Source: Sinomicrobium pectinilyticum (GTDB lineage: Bacteria; Bacteroidota; Bacteroidia; Flavobacteriales; Flavobacteriaceae). From it: a stretch of DNA of 62,121 bases. The translations under genes and the position numbers were made by a program. The stretch is from positions 1-62,121 of the forward strand of contig NZ_RJTM01000110.1 in assembly GCF_003725735.1 (NCBI RefSeq), in the 5' to 3' direction. Below the pieces are notes generated by a model. It saw only the letters and a program-made list of their open reading frames with translations. It ran no database searches and was not told the DNA's origin. Of this stretch, positions 17,860-26,831 are shown piece by piece (the first letter of the stretch is position 1; each line of letters begins with the position of its first letter).

Positions 17860-18543
17860 TCACGGTGTGGAATTGGATACCTGCAACAGCTTACCATTGT
17901 AATAAGTGTTCCCTTTCAAGGCAAAATCAAAAATATACGAAGCCATTTCCGAAGCGGAAAGCGGCGCCTGATATCCCGGAAACGCCTCTTCCAGCATTTC
18001 CGTCTGCACGGCTCCCAGAGCCAGCACATTAAAGGAAGGTCCTGTTTCTTTATATTCCTCGGCCAGCAGTTCGGTAAGGGTAATTACCGCTCCTTTCGAA
18101 GAACTGTATGCCGCAAGTCCCGGAAATTTCACGCTCCCCTGTACGCCTCCCATACTGCTGATATTCACTACGTGCCCTTCTCCGGGCATAAAGGGAAGAA
18201 CTCTTCGTATCATTTCCGCCACTCCGAAAACATTGACCTGGTATACTTCTTCAAATTCTTCCGGTGTGATTTCGGCAAAAGGCTTATTCACCAGTTTTCC
18301 GGCATTATTAATAAGGATATCCGCTTTTCCTTTCCATTTACCTGAAATAAAATCAGTCAGCTTCTCCAGGTCGTCTTTAACCGACAGATCGAATGAAAAA
18401 GAAGTTATATTCGGATGGTCCCATTCCATAACAGGACGTGCGTTCCGGGAAAGAGCGAGTACCCGGTGCCCTGCTTCCGCAAATATCCGGGCCAGCTGCA
18501 ATCCTATCCCACGGCTTGTCCCTGTGATGATGACATTCTTCAT
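17860..18543 (-). CDS. Short-chain dehydrogenase/reductase
   Basis: A 227-residue NAD(P)-dependent oxidoreductase. The Rossmann nucleotide motif TGTSRGIG is at 7-14. NNAG follows (ILINNAGKL), and the active site is a catalytic Ser in VNISSMGG plus YSSSKGA (Tyr-x-x-x-Lys). I chose the ATG at 18543 because the protein then starts directly with the first beta-strand (MKNVIITG); the frame is open 25 codons further upstream but that part looks non-coding. It lies between the M28 peptidase and SprT-like genes, all on the minus strand. The substrate is unknown. Confidence 0.87.
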   Translation of the reverse strand: MKNVIITGTSRGIGLQLARIFAEAGHRVLALSRNARPVMEWDHPNITSFSFDLSVKDDLEKLTDFISGKWKGKADILINNAGKLVNKPFAEITPEEFEEVYQVNVFGVAEMIRRVLPFMPGEGHVVNISSMGGVQGSVKFPGLAAYSSSKGAVITLTELLAEEYKETGPSFNVLALGAVQTEMLEEAFPGYQAPLSASEMASYIFDFALKGNTYYNGKLLQVSNSTP

Positions 18544-18627
18544 ACAAAAAATACAGATATCAGATTTTTGAGATTCCGGGTGTAAGTCCGGGGACGCCCC
18601 CCCGTCACTATTATCCAAATCCGGGAT

Positions 18628-19584
18628 TTATTCATTTACAAATTTGATTTCCCTGCTCGCCGCATTTGCCATTTTTTCCATAACGGGAATCATTTCGGAA
18701 ATAAAGGAAGTCATATGGTCTATATCCATCAATTCCACTTCATCTCCTACTTTATGGTAGTATTCAAAATTTGTAAAATCAAAGGTACAAATTGTTTGTG
18801 AAGGGACGTGGAATTCCAGAAAAAAGGGGTAGTTATCCGACCTCTTGAACAACTGAAAATCTTTGGCTTTGGGCAGAAACCCGATCAGGTTCTTCCCGGC
18901 ATATGCATTCATTTTCTCTGCCATATTGGTATCTTCATAACCTGTAATATAAGCCGTATAATCGGCTGTCATAGGCACTCCTATCATTTCCAGGTTCACC
19001 ACGGTATAGAGGTTGAGTTTTTCCGTACGCAGCTTTCGCGCCAGATGGCGTGAACCGAGAAGGCCTTTTTCTTCGGCAGAAAACAGTACAAAAAGCAGGC
19101 TTCTTTTATTGGTTCGCGAATCTCCGAAATATTTGGCCAGTTCCAGAACCCCGGTCGTTCCGGAAGCATTGTCATTGGCCCCGTTGGCAATAACATCATC
19201 GCCTTCTCCCTCTTTCTGTATCCCGATATGGTCGTAATGGGCGCCAATAATAATATATTCTTCTTTGAGTTCCGGGTCATTGCCTTCTACATATCCGACG
19301 ATGTTATAGGCAGGTTCCTTAAAATTATCCAATGTATCGCGATAAGAAGAAAAATAAGGCTTCACCCCGTGGTCTGCAAACACCTCTTCTATGTATTGTG
19401 CCGCCTTCTCTATTCCGGGACTGCCCGAATCTCTCCCCTCCAGTTCGTCCGATGCAAGAAATTCCAAAGTTTCCCGGACATCTCCGGCACTCACTTTATA
19501 ATCTGCCCCGACCTGCTCCGCCTGGGCATTCAGTCCGCAGATCATACCACAAAACAATATGGCGGAATAAAAATATCTTTTCAT
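18628..19584 (-). CDS. M28 family zinc peptidase (exported)
   Basis: A 318-residue exported aminopeptidase-like enzyme with a signal peptide (MKRYFYSAILFCGMICGLNAQ). The M28 di-zinc site is seen in order as GAHYDHIG, GANDNASGTTGVLELA, FSAEEKGLLGSRHL (catalytic Glu-Glu) and VVNLEMIG. A later His-containing segment (FEYYHKVGDE) supplies the last ligand. A PA-type insert is absent, so it is the compact form. The leader upstream holds a palindrome and degenerate repeats (19585-20029). It would cut N-terminal residues from peptides in the periplasm or outside the cell. The preferred residue is unknown. Confidence 0.88.
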   Translation of the reverse strand: MKRYFYSAILFCGMICGLNAQAEQVGADYKVSAGDVRETLEFLASDELEGRDSGSPGIEKAAQYIEEVFADHGVKPYFSSYRDTLDNFKEPAYNIVGYVEGNDPELKEEYIIIGAHYDHIGIQKEGEGDDVIANGANDNASGTTGVLELAKYFGDSRTNKRSLLFVLFSAEEKGLLGSRHLARKLRTEKLNLYTVVNLEMIGVPMTADYTAYITGYEDTNMAEKMNAYAGKNLIGFLPKAKDFQLFKRSDNYPFFLEFHVPSQTICTFDFTNFEYYHKVGDEVELMDIDHMTSFISEMIPVMEKMANAASREIKFVNE

Positions 19585-20029
19585 CTGTTTATTTTTTGTT
19601 GTTTTTCAATGGTCAGATGTAACCCCTGCCTACCGGCAGGCAGGTTTGATGACCAAAATAATGATAGCCTTGTGAGTCTAAAGATTCTTTTAGTCATGTC
19701 GGTTTCATGTGTTCAATTTAATTGTTTTTCCATCGTTACACGCAACCTTTGATGTTTAAAATAATTCTTTCTCCCTGTGTTCAACTATTTTAAACATGCC
19801 GGTTCCATGTTCTTTGTTTATTTTGTTTTTAACAGGTCAGATGTTATGCCCAAGAACATTTCTCTCCCGGGAATTCCGGTTATTATTGGCATCAGGGGGA
19901 TTACAAAGACTTGTTAACGGGCATTTCATACGGAAATCGTTTACTGTTGTATTGGCTAAAATATATAAAAAATCCCGTTCCTTATAATGAAGGGAACGGG
20001 ATTCTTTTATTTATTTCTCCTGTCCGGAA
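19585..20029. other. Gene-free spacer with degenerate repeats and a palindrome
   Basis: No gene is visible. Read on the minus strand, ACATCTGACC followed by an A-rich stretch occurs twice, once just before the M28 start codon and once about 230 bp upstream. Two ATGRAACCGRCATG units also lie between them, so the leader seems to have been partly duplicated and has since decayed. CCTGCCTACCGGCAGGCAGG (19625-19644) is a short palindromic element. The pdhC terminator occupies the right end. Confidence 0.5.
19966..20003 (-). terminator. Rho-independent terminator of the pdhA-pdhC operon
   Basis: On the minus strand AATCCCGTTCCCTT pairs with AAGGAACGGGATT (one bulge) and is followed by a run of T. 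It starts 27 bp after the pdhC stop. Confidence 0.8.
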
Positions 20030-21679
20030 CTATGCGAGCATGGTCACCGGATTTTCCAGATAGTGTTGTAATGTCTGCAGGAACTGCGCTCCCGTCGCCC
20101 CGTCTACCGTACGGTGATCACAGGCAAGGGTTATTTTCATCGTATTACCTACCACAATCTGACCGTCTTTAACCACGGGCTTCTGCACTATCGCCCCTAC
20201 GGACAGAATAGCTGAATTGGGCTGGTTTATGATAGAAGTGAATTCCTGAATACCAAACATTCCCAGGTTAGATACCGTAAAGGTACTGCCTTCCATTTCC
20301 TGAGGCGTCAGTTTTTTATTCCTGGCCTTTCCGGCAAGTTCTTTTACCCGGGCCCCGATCTGCGTAAGGGTCATCTGGTCGGTAAAACGAACTACAGGAA
20401 CTACCAGTCCTTCTTCCACTGCCACAGCTACGCCCACATGCACATGGTGATTGTAAAGTGTGGTATCTCCCTTCCATGACGTGTTTACCTGCGGATGTTT
20501 CTTCAGGGCCATGGCACATGCTTTCACTACCATATCATTGAAAGACACCTTGGTATCCGGAAGTGCATTTATCTGTCCTCTTGAAGCTATGGCATTGTCC
20601 ATGTTCACTTCTATGGTCAGATAGTAATGCGGTGCGGTAAACTTGGATTCTGCAAGGCGCTTGGCGATGGTTTTCCGCATTTGCGAATTTTTCACCTCCT
20701 CGGAACTTTCTTCACCTGCGGGAACAAAAGGCATAGCCTGGGCCGCCGGGGCAGCCTGCTCTTTAGATGCAGACGCAGCCGGAGCGGTCTCTGCTGCGGG
20801 CGTATAATTTTCTATATCCCTCTTTACAATCCTTCCGTTTTCTCCGCTTCCTTTTACCTTGGAAAGGTCGATACCTTTTTCTTCAGCCATCTTTTTAGCG
20901 AGGGGCGATGCAAATATTCTGCCTCCGTCCTGAGATACTGAAGTACCTTTTTCCGGACTTTCCTTAGTTTCTTCGGTCTTCGAAGTGGCTTCGGACGTTT
21001 CTTTCCCGGCACTTTTTTCCTTTTTGGCTCCGCCGCCGGCAACAGTTTTGAGAACAGCGTCCACATCCGTACCTTCCGGTCCTATGATCGCCAGAACAGC
21101 ATCAACGGGTGCAGATTCCCCTTCCTGTATACCCACATGCAGCAAGGTCCCCGAATAGAACGATTCGAACTCCATAGTTGCTTTGTCGGTTTCTATTTCC
21201 GCAAGAATGTCGCCTTCTTCTACTTTATCACCGACTTTCTTTAACCAGCTTGCTACGGTACCTTCTTCCATCGTATCGCTCAGGCGCGGCATGGAAACCA
21301 CTTCCACTCCTTCGGGGATTTCCCCGGAAGCTTCTTCTGTTTCCTCTTCCTTTCCTGATCCGGAAGACTTGCTCTCTTCTGCTTTTTCTTCTTTAGCTTC
21401 CGTTTCACCTCCGCCGTTCAGTAATGAAGAGATATCTTCTCCTTCCTCTCCTATGATAGCCAGGAGGGAATCAACGGGTGCTCCGTCGCCTTCTTCTATT
21501 CCTATGTGCAATAAAGTACCGGAGTAAAAGGATTCGAACTCCATAGTAGCTTTATCTGTTTCTATTTCAGCAAGAATATCGCCTTCCTCTATTTTATCTC
21601 CTACTTTTTTCAACCATTTTGCCACCACACCTTCTTCCATGGTGTCGCTTAATCTCGGCATATTAATTACTTGGGCCAT
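20030..21679 (-). CDS. pdhC: Pyruvate dehydrogenase E2, dihydrolipoamide acetyltransferase
   Basis: The core subunit of the pyruvate dehydrogenase complex, moving acetyl groups from E1 to CoA. The 549 residues contain two lipoyl domains (about 2-77 and 130-205, each with the lipoylated Lys in ETDKATMEFES). A charged linker leads to a peripheral-subunit-binding domain (FASPLAKKMAEEKGIDLS). The catalytic acyltransferase domain has the active-site DHRTVDGATGAQFL near the C-terminus. It starts 5 bp after pdhA. The E1-beta gene (pdhB) is not in the window, so in this genome it must lie elsewhere, as is usual in Flavobacteriia. The symbol follows flavobacterial use for E2. Confidence 0.94.
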   Translation of the reverse strand: MAQVINMPRLSDTMEEGVVAKWLKKVGDKIEEGDILAEIETDKATMEFESFYSGTLLHIGIEEGDGAPVDSLLAIIGEEGEDISSLLNGGGETEAKEEKAEESKSSGSGKEEETEEASGEIPEGVEVVSMPRLSDTMEEGTVASWLKKVGDKVEEGDILAEIETDKATMEFESFYSGTLLHVGIQEGESAPVDAVLAIIGPEGTDVDAVLKTVAGGGAKKEKSAGKETSEATSKTEETKESPEKGTSVSQDGGRIFASPLAKKMAEEKGIDLSKVKGSGENGRIVKRDIENYTPAAETAPAASASKEQAAPAAQAMPFVPAGEESSEEVKNSQMRKTIAKRLAESKFTAPHYYLTIEVNMDNAIASRGQINALPDTKVSFNDMVVKACAMALKKHPQVNTSWKGDTTLYNHHVHVGVAVAVEEGLVVPVVRFTDQMTLTQIGARVKELAGKARNKKLTPQEMEGSTFTVSNLGMFGIQEFTSIINQPNSAILSVGAIVQKPVVKDGQIVVGNTMKITLACDHRTVDGATGAQFLQTLQHYLENPVTMLA

Positions 21680-21684
21680 AAGAA

Positions 21685-22683
21685 CTATAATTTATGAGGT
21701 AAAAACGGATAATCTTCTTGTGCGTACACTACATCATACATCACGTTCTTATCCGGGTAGGGCGATTCTTCAGCAAATTTCTCGCATTCTTTCACCAGGT
21801 CTTTTACCCGTTTGTCTATTGCTTCTATTTCTTCGTCCGTAGCGTACTTCTTTTCTTTTATTACATCCAGCACCTGGGTGATCGGGTCTATTTTCTTGTA
21901 TTCCTCCACCTCTTCTTTGGTCCTGTAGTGTTGCGCATCGCTCATGGAATGGCCCCTGTAACGGTATGTTTTCATCTCCAGGAAAGTAGGGCCTCCGCCA
22001 CTTCTTGCCCTCTCTACGGCTTCATCCACAGCTTCGGCTACTTTTACCGGGTTCATACCGTCTACCGGTCCGCAGGGCATTTCATACCCGAGCCCGAGTT
22101 TCCATATGTCTGTTGTATGTGCGGTCCTGGCAACAGAAGTACCCATGGCATACCCGTTATTCTCACAAATAAATACTACCGGCAATTGCCACAACATGGC
22201 GAGGTTGAAAGTTTCGTGAAGTGATCCTTGCCTGACAGCTCCGTCTCCCATATAACAAAGGGTTACGGCGTCTCTTTTGAAATATTTATCGGCAAAGGCC
22301 ATACCGGCTCCCAGAGGAATCTGTCCCCCGACGATACCGTGACCTCCGTAAAAACCTTTTTCTTTGGAAAAGATGTGCATGGAACCTCCGAGTCCCTGGG
22401 ATGTCCCCGTACTTTTCCCGTACAGTTCGGCCATTACCCTCCGCGGATCAACTCCCATACCGATAGGCTGAACGTGGTTTCTGTATGCTGTTATCATCTT
22501 GTCCTTGGACAGGTCTATCGCATGGAGCGCTCCTGCAAGGACAGCTTCCTGACCATTGTACAAATGAAGAAATCCCCTTACCTTTTGCTGGATGTAAACT
22601 GCAGCCAGTTTATCTTCGAACTTTCTCCAGAACAGCATGTCTTCGTACCACTTCAGGTACACTTCTTTTGTGATCTTTTTCAT
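21685..22683 (-). CDS. pdhA: Pyruvate dehydrogenase E1 component, alpha subunit
   Basis: With E1-beta it decarboxylates pyruvate using thiamine diphosphate. The 332-residue protein has the ThDP/Mg motif beginning GDGAVRQGSLHE and ending ENNGYAMGTS. The phosphorylation-loop equivalent is YRYRGHSMSDAQHYR. Its start (MKKITKEVYLKWYEDMLFWR) is typical. It forms an operon with pdhC (5 bp). A 379-bp leader with a candidate -7 box at 22863-22870 separates it from cdd, so it likely has its own promoter. Cytoplasmic. Confidence 0.94.
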   Translation of the reverse strand: MKKITKEVYLKWYEDMLFWRKFEDKLAAVYIQQKVRGFLHLYNGQEAVLAGALHAIDLSKDKMITAYRNHVQPIGMGVDPRRVMAELYGKSTGTSQGLGGSMHIFSKEKGFYGGHGIVGGQIPLGAGMAFADKYFKRDAVTLCYMGDGAVRQGSLHETFNLAMLWQLPVVFICENNGYAMGTSVARTAHTTDIWKLGLGYEMPCGPVDGMNPVKVAEAVDEAVERARSGGGPTFLEMKTYRYRGHSMSDAQHYRTKEEVEEYKKIDPITQVLDVIKEKKYATDEEIEAIDKRVKDLVKECEKFAEESPYPDKNVMYDVVYAQEDYPFLPHKL

Positions 22684-23062
22684 GTGTTTACTTTTTTTCA
22701 GCGGTCAAAATACATCATCCCGACACATATCGGGATGTTTTATGCACCTGGGAACGCTTTTTCCGCACATGAATCCATTCCGGTTACATTCCTGCAACCT
22801 CTAAAAATCCATGTCCGTCTCATCAAATATCTTAATTAGTCTTTAAAATTGATGCCGCACCCCAAATTTATGCAAAAGGGGACTTTTTAATTGCGAGTTA
22901 CAAAAGTAACATTTTCAATAAAAGTGAAAAAATGAAAAGAAGAGTTTTATTTTGGTTTTTTGTTAAATTAGGAAAAGTCCGTCTCGGGCCGTTAAAAGAT
23001 GAAAGGCCTAACCGGAAAAACACCGCTTTTTTCGGACGGCTATCCGCAGAATATACGAGGGA
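22684..23062. other. Long pdhA leader with hairpin; no gene
   Basis: The 379-bp gap between cdd and pdhA shows no believable gene. It contains a CATCCCGA/TCGGGATG hairpin at 22716-22737, about 33 bp before the pdhA start, and an exact TAnnTTTG box further upstream. A short plus-strand frame at 22932-23150 runs antisense into cdd and is rejected. Confidence 0.5.
22863..22870 (-). promoter_or_regulatory. Candidate -7 box of the pdhA promoter
   Basis: On the minus strand TAAATTTG matches the TAnnTTTG consensus exactly, about 180 bp before the pdhA start. No clear TTTG is seen at the usual -33 spacing, so this is tentative. Confidence 0.4.
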
Positions 23063-23545
23063 TCATAAATTGGATTTATCGAACAGCAGGGGCAGCAGGT
23101 CTTTGACCGAAGCAGCCTTAACGACTTTCCCGGTTTCTCCCATGAAATAAAGTTCCATAGGCTCTGCCTGTTTCACTTCGTATTCCGCCAGACTCTGCCT
23201 GCAGGCACCACACGGGGGAATGGGGGTCAGTACCGTACGGTTATCGGAAGCTGCGGATATGGCCATGGCACGGATCTTTACATCGGGATATCTGGCACCG
23301 GCGTGATACACCGCCACCCGTTCGGCACACAGACCCGAAGGATATGAAGCATTTTCCTGATTATTCCCGATAACCACTTCCCCGTTCTCAAGCAGTAAAG
23401 CAGCACCTACCTTAAACCTCGAATACGGGGCATAAGCATTTTTCCGTGCTTCTACGGCCTTCTGCATCAGGACCCGGATAGTTTCCGGAAGCTCATCGGT
23501 ATTGTCATACACCATGAGCCTGGATGTGATCTCCACTTCTTTCAT
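23063..23545 (-). CDS. cdd: Cytidine deaminase
   Basis: Converts cytidine and deoxycytidine to uridine and deoxyuridine in pyrimidine salvage. The 160-residue protein has the zinc site CAE (73-75, Cys ligand plus catalytic Glu in GLCAERVAVYHA) and PCGAC with Cys112 and Cys115. This Cys-Ala-Glu/Cys/Cys set is the tetrameric cytidine deaminase type. It begins 2 bp after the porV stop, so it is transcribed with porV, an arrangement also known from other Flavobacteriia. Cytoplasmic. Confidence 0.92.
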   Translation of the reverse strand: MKEVEITSRLMVYDNTDELPETIRVLMQKAVEARKNAYAPYSRFKVGAALLLENGEVVIGNNQENASYPSGLCAERVAVYHAGARYPDVKIRAMAISAASDNRTVLTPIPPCGACRQSLAEYEVKQAEPMELYFMGETGKVVKAASVKDLLPLLFDKSNL

Positions 23546-23547
23546 AA

Positions 23548-24708
23548 CTAAAACTCCGTAAAATTATCTCCGAAATTAAACCGCAGCGAAAACCGCAGGG
23601 TATTTTCCAGGGGGTTCTGCACTTTTGATGTTGAAAACAGGTAAGACAGATCTATTGTTGCGGTATTAAAGGTAAATCCGGCACCGAGAGAAAAGAACTT
23701 ACGGGCCCCTTTATCGTTACTCTCATTAAAATAGCCCGTCCGCAATGCAAAAACCTCCTGGTACATGTATTCCAGGCCCAGAGCCCAGGTCACTTCCTTC
23801 AGTTCTTCGCTGAATCCGTCGGGGGCATCACCAAAAGAATCGAAAATACCACCTACAAATCCTTTATTATAATAGTCGTCCTGCATATTAATAATACCGT
23901 CGCCGTTGGAATCGCTTGGGGTAGGCACGAGCAATTTATTAAACTCTATTGATGTCATCAACCTGTTATCCGCATCAAAAATAAACTCAAAACCGCCTCC
24001 GAGCCCCAGATTGGTCGGGAGGAATTCTTCCTGGGTATTATCATTGCTGTAACTGATCTTCGGCCCGATATTGGAAATATTAAATCCGCCACGCCACCTG
24101 CCGTTAAAATTAGCGTAGGCAATCTCGGGAGACTGGTAATACCCGGAGATATCCACAGCAAAGGAATTGGCGGCCCGGGCATCGACAGCCCCTTCCACTT
24201 CGGTAAGCCGGAGATCGGAACGCAGGTACCTTCCGGCAACAGCCATGGAAAACTGTTCGCTAAGCTTGAGGGAGTACGAGCCGTCCAAAGCTATTTCATT
24301 GGGTTTTACCTCACGTGCCTGGTCAAAAGCCGTCTGTCTGAACTCAAAGCCTCCTAAGCCGTAATACCGCAAACTGAAAGCAAAAGCACTCCGCTCATTC
24401 ACACGTTTGTAGAAGTTAAGGTTCAAGAGCCCCATATCGTCTACCAGTTCGGTAAGATAAGGCGTATAACTTACCCCGATACCATATTGTGTTTCGGAAA
24501 AAACATACTTGGCAGGATTCCACTGCTGGGAAAAAGCATCGGGCGATGTAGCTACTCCCATATCTGCCATACCCGCCGACCGGGCATCTGCAGCAACTCT
24601 GAGGAAAGGCATTGCAGGGTTTATGGCACGGTAATCACTATTCTGAGCGTGTAATGCTCCCTGCATTGCAAAAAACGCAACAGCAATAAGAATACATATT
24701 TTTTTCAT
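23548..24708 (-). CDS. porV: Type IX secretion outer membrane protein PorV (LptO)
   Basis: PorV is a FadL-like outer-membrane barrel that carries type IX secretion cargo from the translocon to the PorU attachment complex. The 386-residue product starts with signal peptide MKKICILIAVAFFAMQGALHA. It shows the PorV N-terminal region AINPAMPFLRVAADARSAGM and QQWNPAKYVFS, and repeated beta-strand segments ending FSLRFNFGD. I chose the ATG at 24708; the frame is open 21 codons further upstream. A well-formed promoter lies at 24731-24761. The gene faces away from gldJ. The porU gene that I expect here is missing. Confidence 0.88.
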   Translation of the reverse strand: MKKICILIAVAFFAMQGALHAQNSDYRAINPAMPFLRVAADARSAGMADMGVATSPDAFSQQWNPAKYVFSETQYGIGVSYTPYLTELVDDMGLLNLNFYKRVNERSAFAFSLRYYGLGGFEFRQTAFDQAREVKPNEIALDGSYSLKLSEQFSMAVAGRYLRSDLRLTEVEGAVDARAANSFAVDISGYYQSPEIAYANFNGRWRGGFNISNIGPKISYSNDNTQEEFLPTNLGLGGGFEFIFDADNRLMTSIEFNKLLVPTPSDSNGDGIINMQDDYYNKGFVGGIFDSFGDAPDGFSEELKEVTWALGLEYMYQEVFALRTGYFNESNDKGARKFFSLGAGFTFNTATIDLSYLFSTSKVQNPLENTLRFSLRFNFGDNFTEF

Positions 24709-25087
24709 GTTCAGATTGGTAGATTTGTAACAAATATAATCTATAATTACAGTTATACAAGTTTCGGACAACAGGGCATTCTATTTTTCTTAACGTTGCT
24801 TTTGCAATTATCTTGTACACATTTTCTTTCTTTTCACAATAAAAAAGGCACGGAGAATCGCACACAGCAGCCATACTGCGCATAACACCCTTTTTTACAC
24901 CTTGCCTTTCACGGCATACTCTACCAAAGTATTTTCCGTTCAACATAATAATAAGAAGCATTCAACGTTATTACAAGTGTCTTAATACCGCTAGTTTCTA
25001 AAAAAGAATTTCGATATAAAAAGTAAAAATATTTCGTTAATTGCTATATTGCACGCATATTTCTCGGACAACTCAAATCTTTTTTCT
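24709..25087. other. Divergent porV/gldJ promoter region; porU absent
   Basis: The 379 bp are AT-rich and non-coding. The porV promoter is at its left end. On the gldJ side there are only weak boxes (TATATTGC near 25044). No fragment recognisable as porU is present. Confidence 0.6.
24731..24761 (-). promoter_or_regulatory. porV promoter (CTTG-N19-TATATTTG)
   Basis: On the minus strand CTTG (24758-24761) and TATATTTG (24731-24738) are separated by exactly 19 nt, the expected Bacteroidota -33/-7 spacing, and TATATTTG is an exact TAnnTTTG. The start codon is about 22 nt beyond the -7 box, so the 5' leader is short. Confidence 0.65.
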
Positions 25088-26755
25088 ATGAAGATTAATT
25101 TTAAACTGTTGGTATTGTTCATTGCTATCACCGGCGGGTTTACGGGGTGTAAAAACTCCAAATCGGATTACAAGAACACATCGAGAGCCACCGGATGGAA
25201 GATAAATGACGGTGACGGAGGCTTTGAATATAACACCAATTTTAAAGAACAGGAAACCGCTCCGGGCCTGGTTTTTATAGAAGGAGGTACTTTTACAATG
25301 GGAAAAGTACAGGATGATATTATGCACGACTGGAACAACACCCCTACACAACAGCACGTGCAGTCTTTCTATATGGACGAGACCGAAGTTACCAATCTTA
25401 TGTACCTCGAATATCTGGATTGGCTGAAAAAAGTATTCCCTCCAGGAACCCCCATGTACGAAAACATCTATTCCGGGGCTCTCCCCGATACCATGGTGTG
25501 GAGAAACCGGTTGGGATATAACGAGGTAATGACCAATAATTACCTTCGCCACCCGGCCTACGCCAATTACCCGGTAGTAGGTGTAAACTGGGTACAGGCC
25601 GTACAATTCAGCGAATGGAGGACCGACAGGGTAAACGAACTTGCCCTTGAAAAGGAAGGTTATATCGCAGAAGGCACCAAAAATGCCGTCACAGTCGGTG
25701 AGGTCAGCGGAACATTCAGTACCGGAACCTACCTGATGAACCCCAGAGCTGCTTACGGAGGTAATGTGGACAGCTTGCAGGGTAAAAGGAAAAAGGCTGA
25801 GGACAGTACCAATGTATACGCAAAACTCACTTCTGGTGTTATACTCCCCGGTTACCGACTGCCTACGGAAGCCGAATGGGAATACGCTGCAATAGCCATT
25901 GTAGGCAATCGTGAGTACAACAATATAAGGGGAAGGAAAAAATACCCATGGGACGGCGAATACACCAGATCTTCCAGAAAATCCGCAAAAGGAGACCAAT
26001 TGGCCAACTTCAAACAAGGAAGAGGAGATTACGGAGGTATTGCAGGATGGTCTGATGACGGTGCCGATATTACCGCACAGGTTAAAACCTACCCTCCCAA
26101 TGACTTCGGTCTCTATGATATGGCCGGGAACGTAGCGGAATGGGTTGCGGATGTTTACCGCCCGGTAGTGGATGACGAGGCCAACGACTTCAACTACTAC
26201 AGAGGTAACGTGTATACCAAAACCTCAATAAATGACGATGGTACCGTAACCGTACTGGACCCGGACCAGGTAGTTTACGACACCCTGCCGAATGGAAAAA
26301 TCATTGCCAAAAACCTCCCCGGAGAAGTGGTCAAGGTGCCTATCACCGAAGAAGATGCCTACCTGAGGCCTAACTTTTCCAAAAGTGACAACAGGAACTA
26401 CAGGGACGGTGACTTCAGTTCGTCAAGGTATTTTGACAGGTTTTATGAGGAAGATGCATCTGCTGCCGGTGGGGATACCAGAAAAATGTACAACTCTCCC
26501 AACCACAAAATCGAAGTGGATGAAGAAGGGAATATGGTTATGGAATATGACAAATCCAACCGGAGGACCACGCTTATCGGTGACGATGTAAGGGTTTACA
26601 AAGGAGGGTCCTGGAGAGACCGCGCTTACTGGCTCGATCCTGCACAGCGAAGATACCTGCCGCAATATATGGCAACGGATTATATAGGTTTCCGGTGCGC
26701 CATGTCCAGGGTGGGTTCTAAAGCCAAACAAAAAAGAAAAAGGCCGAGAGGTTAA
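25088..26755 (+). CDS. gldJ: Gliding motility / type IX secretion lipoprotein GldJ
   Basis: GldJ is an outer-membrane lipoprotein needed for gliding and for type IX secretion; it is known to stabilise GldK. The 555-residue product has lipobox GGFTGC (Cys21 from the ATG at 25088). It consists mainly of a formylglycine-generating-enzyme-like (FGE-sulfatase) fold: GLVFIEGGTFTMGKVQDD, FYMDETEVTNLMYLEYLDWL, GYRLPTEAEWEYAA, NDFGLYDMAGNVAEWVADVY and, near the end, YIGFRCAMSR. Long inserts between these blocks and a very basic tail (KQKRKRPRG) are typical of GldJ. A terminator follows, then murF. Confidence 0.93.
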   Translation: MKINFKLLVLFIAITGGFTGCKNSKSDYKNTSRATGWKINDGDGGFEYNTNFKEQETAPGLVFIEGGTFTMGKVQDDIMHDWNNTPTQQHVQSFYMDETEVTNLMYLEYLDWLKKVFPPGTPMYENIYSGALPDTMVWRNRLGYNEVMTNNYLRHPAYANYPVVGVNWVQAVQFSEWRTDRVNELALEKEGYIAEGTKNAVTVGEVSGTFSTGTYLMNPRAAYGGNVDSLQGKRKKAEDSTNVYAKLTSGVILPGYRLPTEAEWEYAAIAIVGNREYNNIRGRKKYPWDGEYTRSSRKSAKGDQLANFKQGRGDYGGIAGWSDDGADITAQVKTYPPNDFGLYDMAGNVAEWVADVYRPVVDDEANDFNYYRGNVYTKTSINDDGTVTVLDPDQVVYDTLPNGKIIAKNLPGEVVKVPITEEDAYLRPNFSKSDNRNYRDGDFSSSRYFDRFYEEDASAAGGDTRKMYNSPNHKIEVDEEGNMVMEYDKSNRRTTLIGDDVRVYKGGSWRDRAYWLDPAQRRYLPQYMATDYIGFRCAMSRVGSKAKQKRKRPRG

Positions 26756-26782
26756 TATCCTCCTTCAGAAAAAAATAATATC

Positions 26783-26818
26783 AAAGCCCCGGCACTGTGA
26801 ACAGGTCGGGGCTTTTTT
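26783..26818 (+). terminator. Rho-independent terminator after gldJ
   Basis: AAAGCCCCG (26783-26791) and CGGGGCTTT (26807-26815) form a 9-bp stem followed by T residues. It lies only 14 bp before murF, so murF must depend on read-through or on a promoter inside gldJ. Confidence 0.8.
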
Positions 26819-26831
26819 CTATTTTTACCAC

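Noticed and set aside
22716-22737. CATCCCGA/TCGGGATG hairpin considered as the cdd terminator
   Set aside because: It is over 300 bp from the cdd stop and has no T-tract on the minus strand; its place in the pdhA leader makes termination unlikely.
22932-23150. 72-codon plus-strand frame in the cdd-pdhA gap
   Set aside because: Half of it is antisense to cdd and it shows no protein-family feature.
24638-24961. 107-codon minus-strand frame next to porV, considered as a porU remnant
   Set aside because: It overlaps the porV start in another frame and shows no peptidase or C-terminal-domain features.
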